A stretch of DNA of 5,682 nucleotides from an uncultured Clostridia bacterium (lineage in GTDB: Bacteria; Bacillota; Clostridia; TANB77; CAG-508), in the NCBI GenBank assembly GCA_948528155.1, contig CAOSZT010000140.1:1-5682 (forward strand), given 5' to 3'. Of this stretch, positions 5,565-5,682 are shown in pieces. A program made the position numbers and the translations under genes. The stretch's first letter is position 1; each line of letters starts with the position of its first letter. The notes under the pieces are model-generated. The model searched no databases and was not told the origin of the DNA. It was given only the letters and a program-made list of their open reading frames with translations.

Positions 5565-5682
5565 TTTATTTACGAACTGTAACTTGTTGGTTACTACATT
5601 TATTCCTAAAAAATAATATATCATAAGTTATATCCGCAAAAGAGCTATAATATATTATTTTTTATCCATTCCCAACTGCTAA
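5565..5682. repeat. Dispersed intergenic repeat, downstream copy with long hairpin
   Basis: The element begins just after the cyclophilin stop codon. Positions 5565-5625 repeat 1-61 directly. Within it, 5608-5625 pairs with 5646-5663 (17 of 18 bp, one C-A mismatch) around a 20-nt loop. Outside this stem, GTTGG (5586-5590) and CCAAC (5671-5675) could pair further with unequal spacing. The right arm ends in six T, so the hairpin may also serve as a weak terminator for the operon, although its stem is nearly all A-T. The element may continue past the window edge. Confidence 0.75.

Overview
The window looks like a piece of a very AT-rich Firmicutes chromosome, most likely an uncultured clostridium. 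The signs are low GC by eye, A-rich coding strands, AGGAGG-type ribosome binding sites, SigA-like promoters, a TTG start, and the radA-disA gene pair typical of Firmicutes. No more precise taxon can be supported. All genes lie on the + strand.

Layout: (1) 1-71 is one copy of a dispersed repeat, followed by a good promoter (91-119). (2) 154-1456 is mtaB, the tRNA methylthiotransferase, ending in a hairpin. (3) 1467-2076 is a small unit bounded by a perfect 24-nt inverted repeat. It holds an array of 11-bp repeats, a promoter, a 105-residue protein of unknown function carrying a thrice-repeated aromatic motif, and a strong terminator. (4) 2241-5562 is a probable operon of radA (recombination ATPase), disA (c-di-AMP synthase and DNA scanner) and a membrane-anchored cyclophilin. 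(5) 5565-5682 is a second copy of the terminal repeat with a long hairpin.

RadA and DisA belong together: in Bacillus, RadA binds DisA and restrains c-di-AMP synthesis, linking DNA recombination intermediates to second-messenger signalling. MtaB adds the 2-methylthio group to t6A37 of tRNAs. The cyclophilin is a foldase placed outside the membrane.

The main surprise is that mtaB and radA are each interrupted by one extra base, and in both cases it is a C in the context A-C-GG. Removing it restores a full-length family protein (433 and 454 residues). In each gene the frame entering the site meets an in-frame CGG codon, and these two are the only CGG trinucleotides I find on the + strand of the window. 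This could be a systematic base-calling or assembly error, two independent mutations, or frameshifting/four-base decoding at a rare or unassigned CGG codon. The sequence alone cannot decide, and artefact is the simplest reading.
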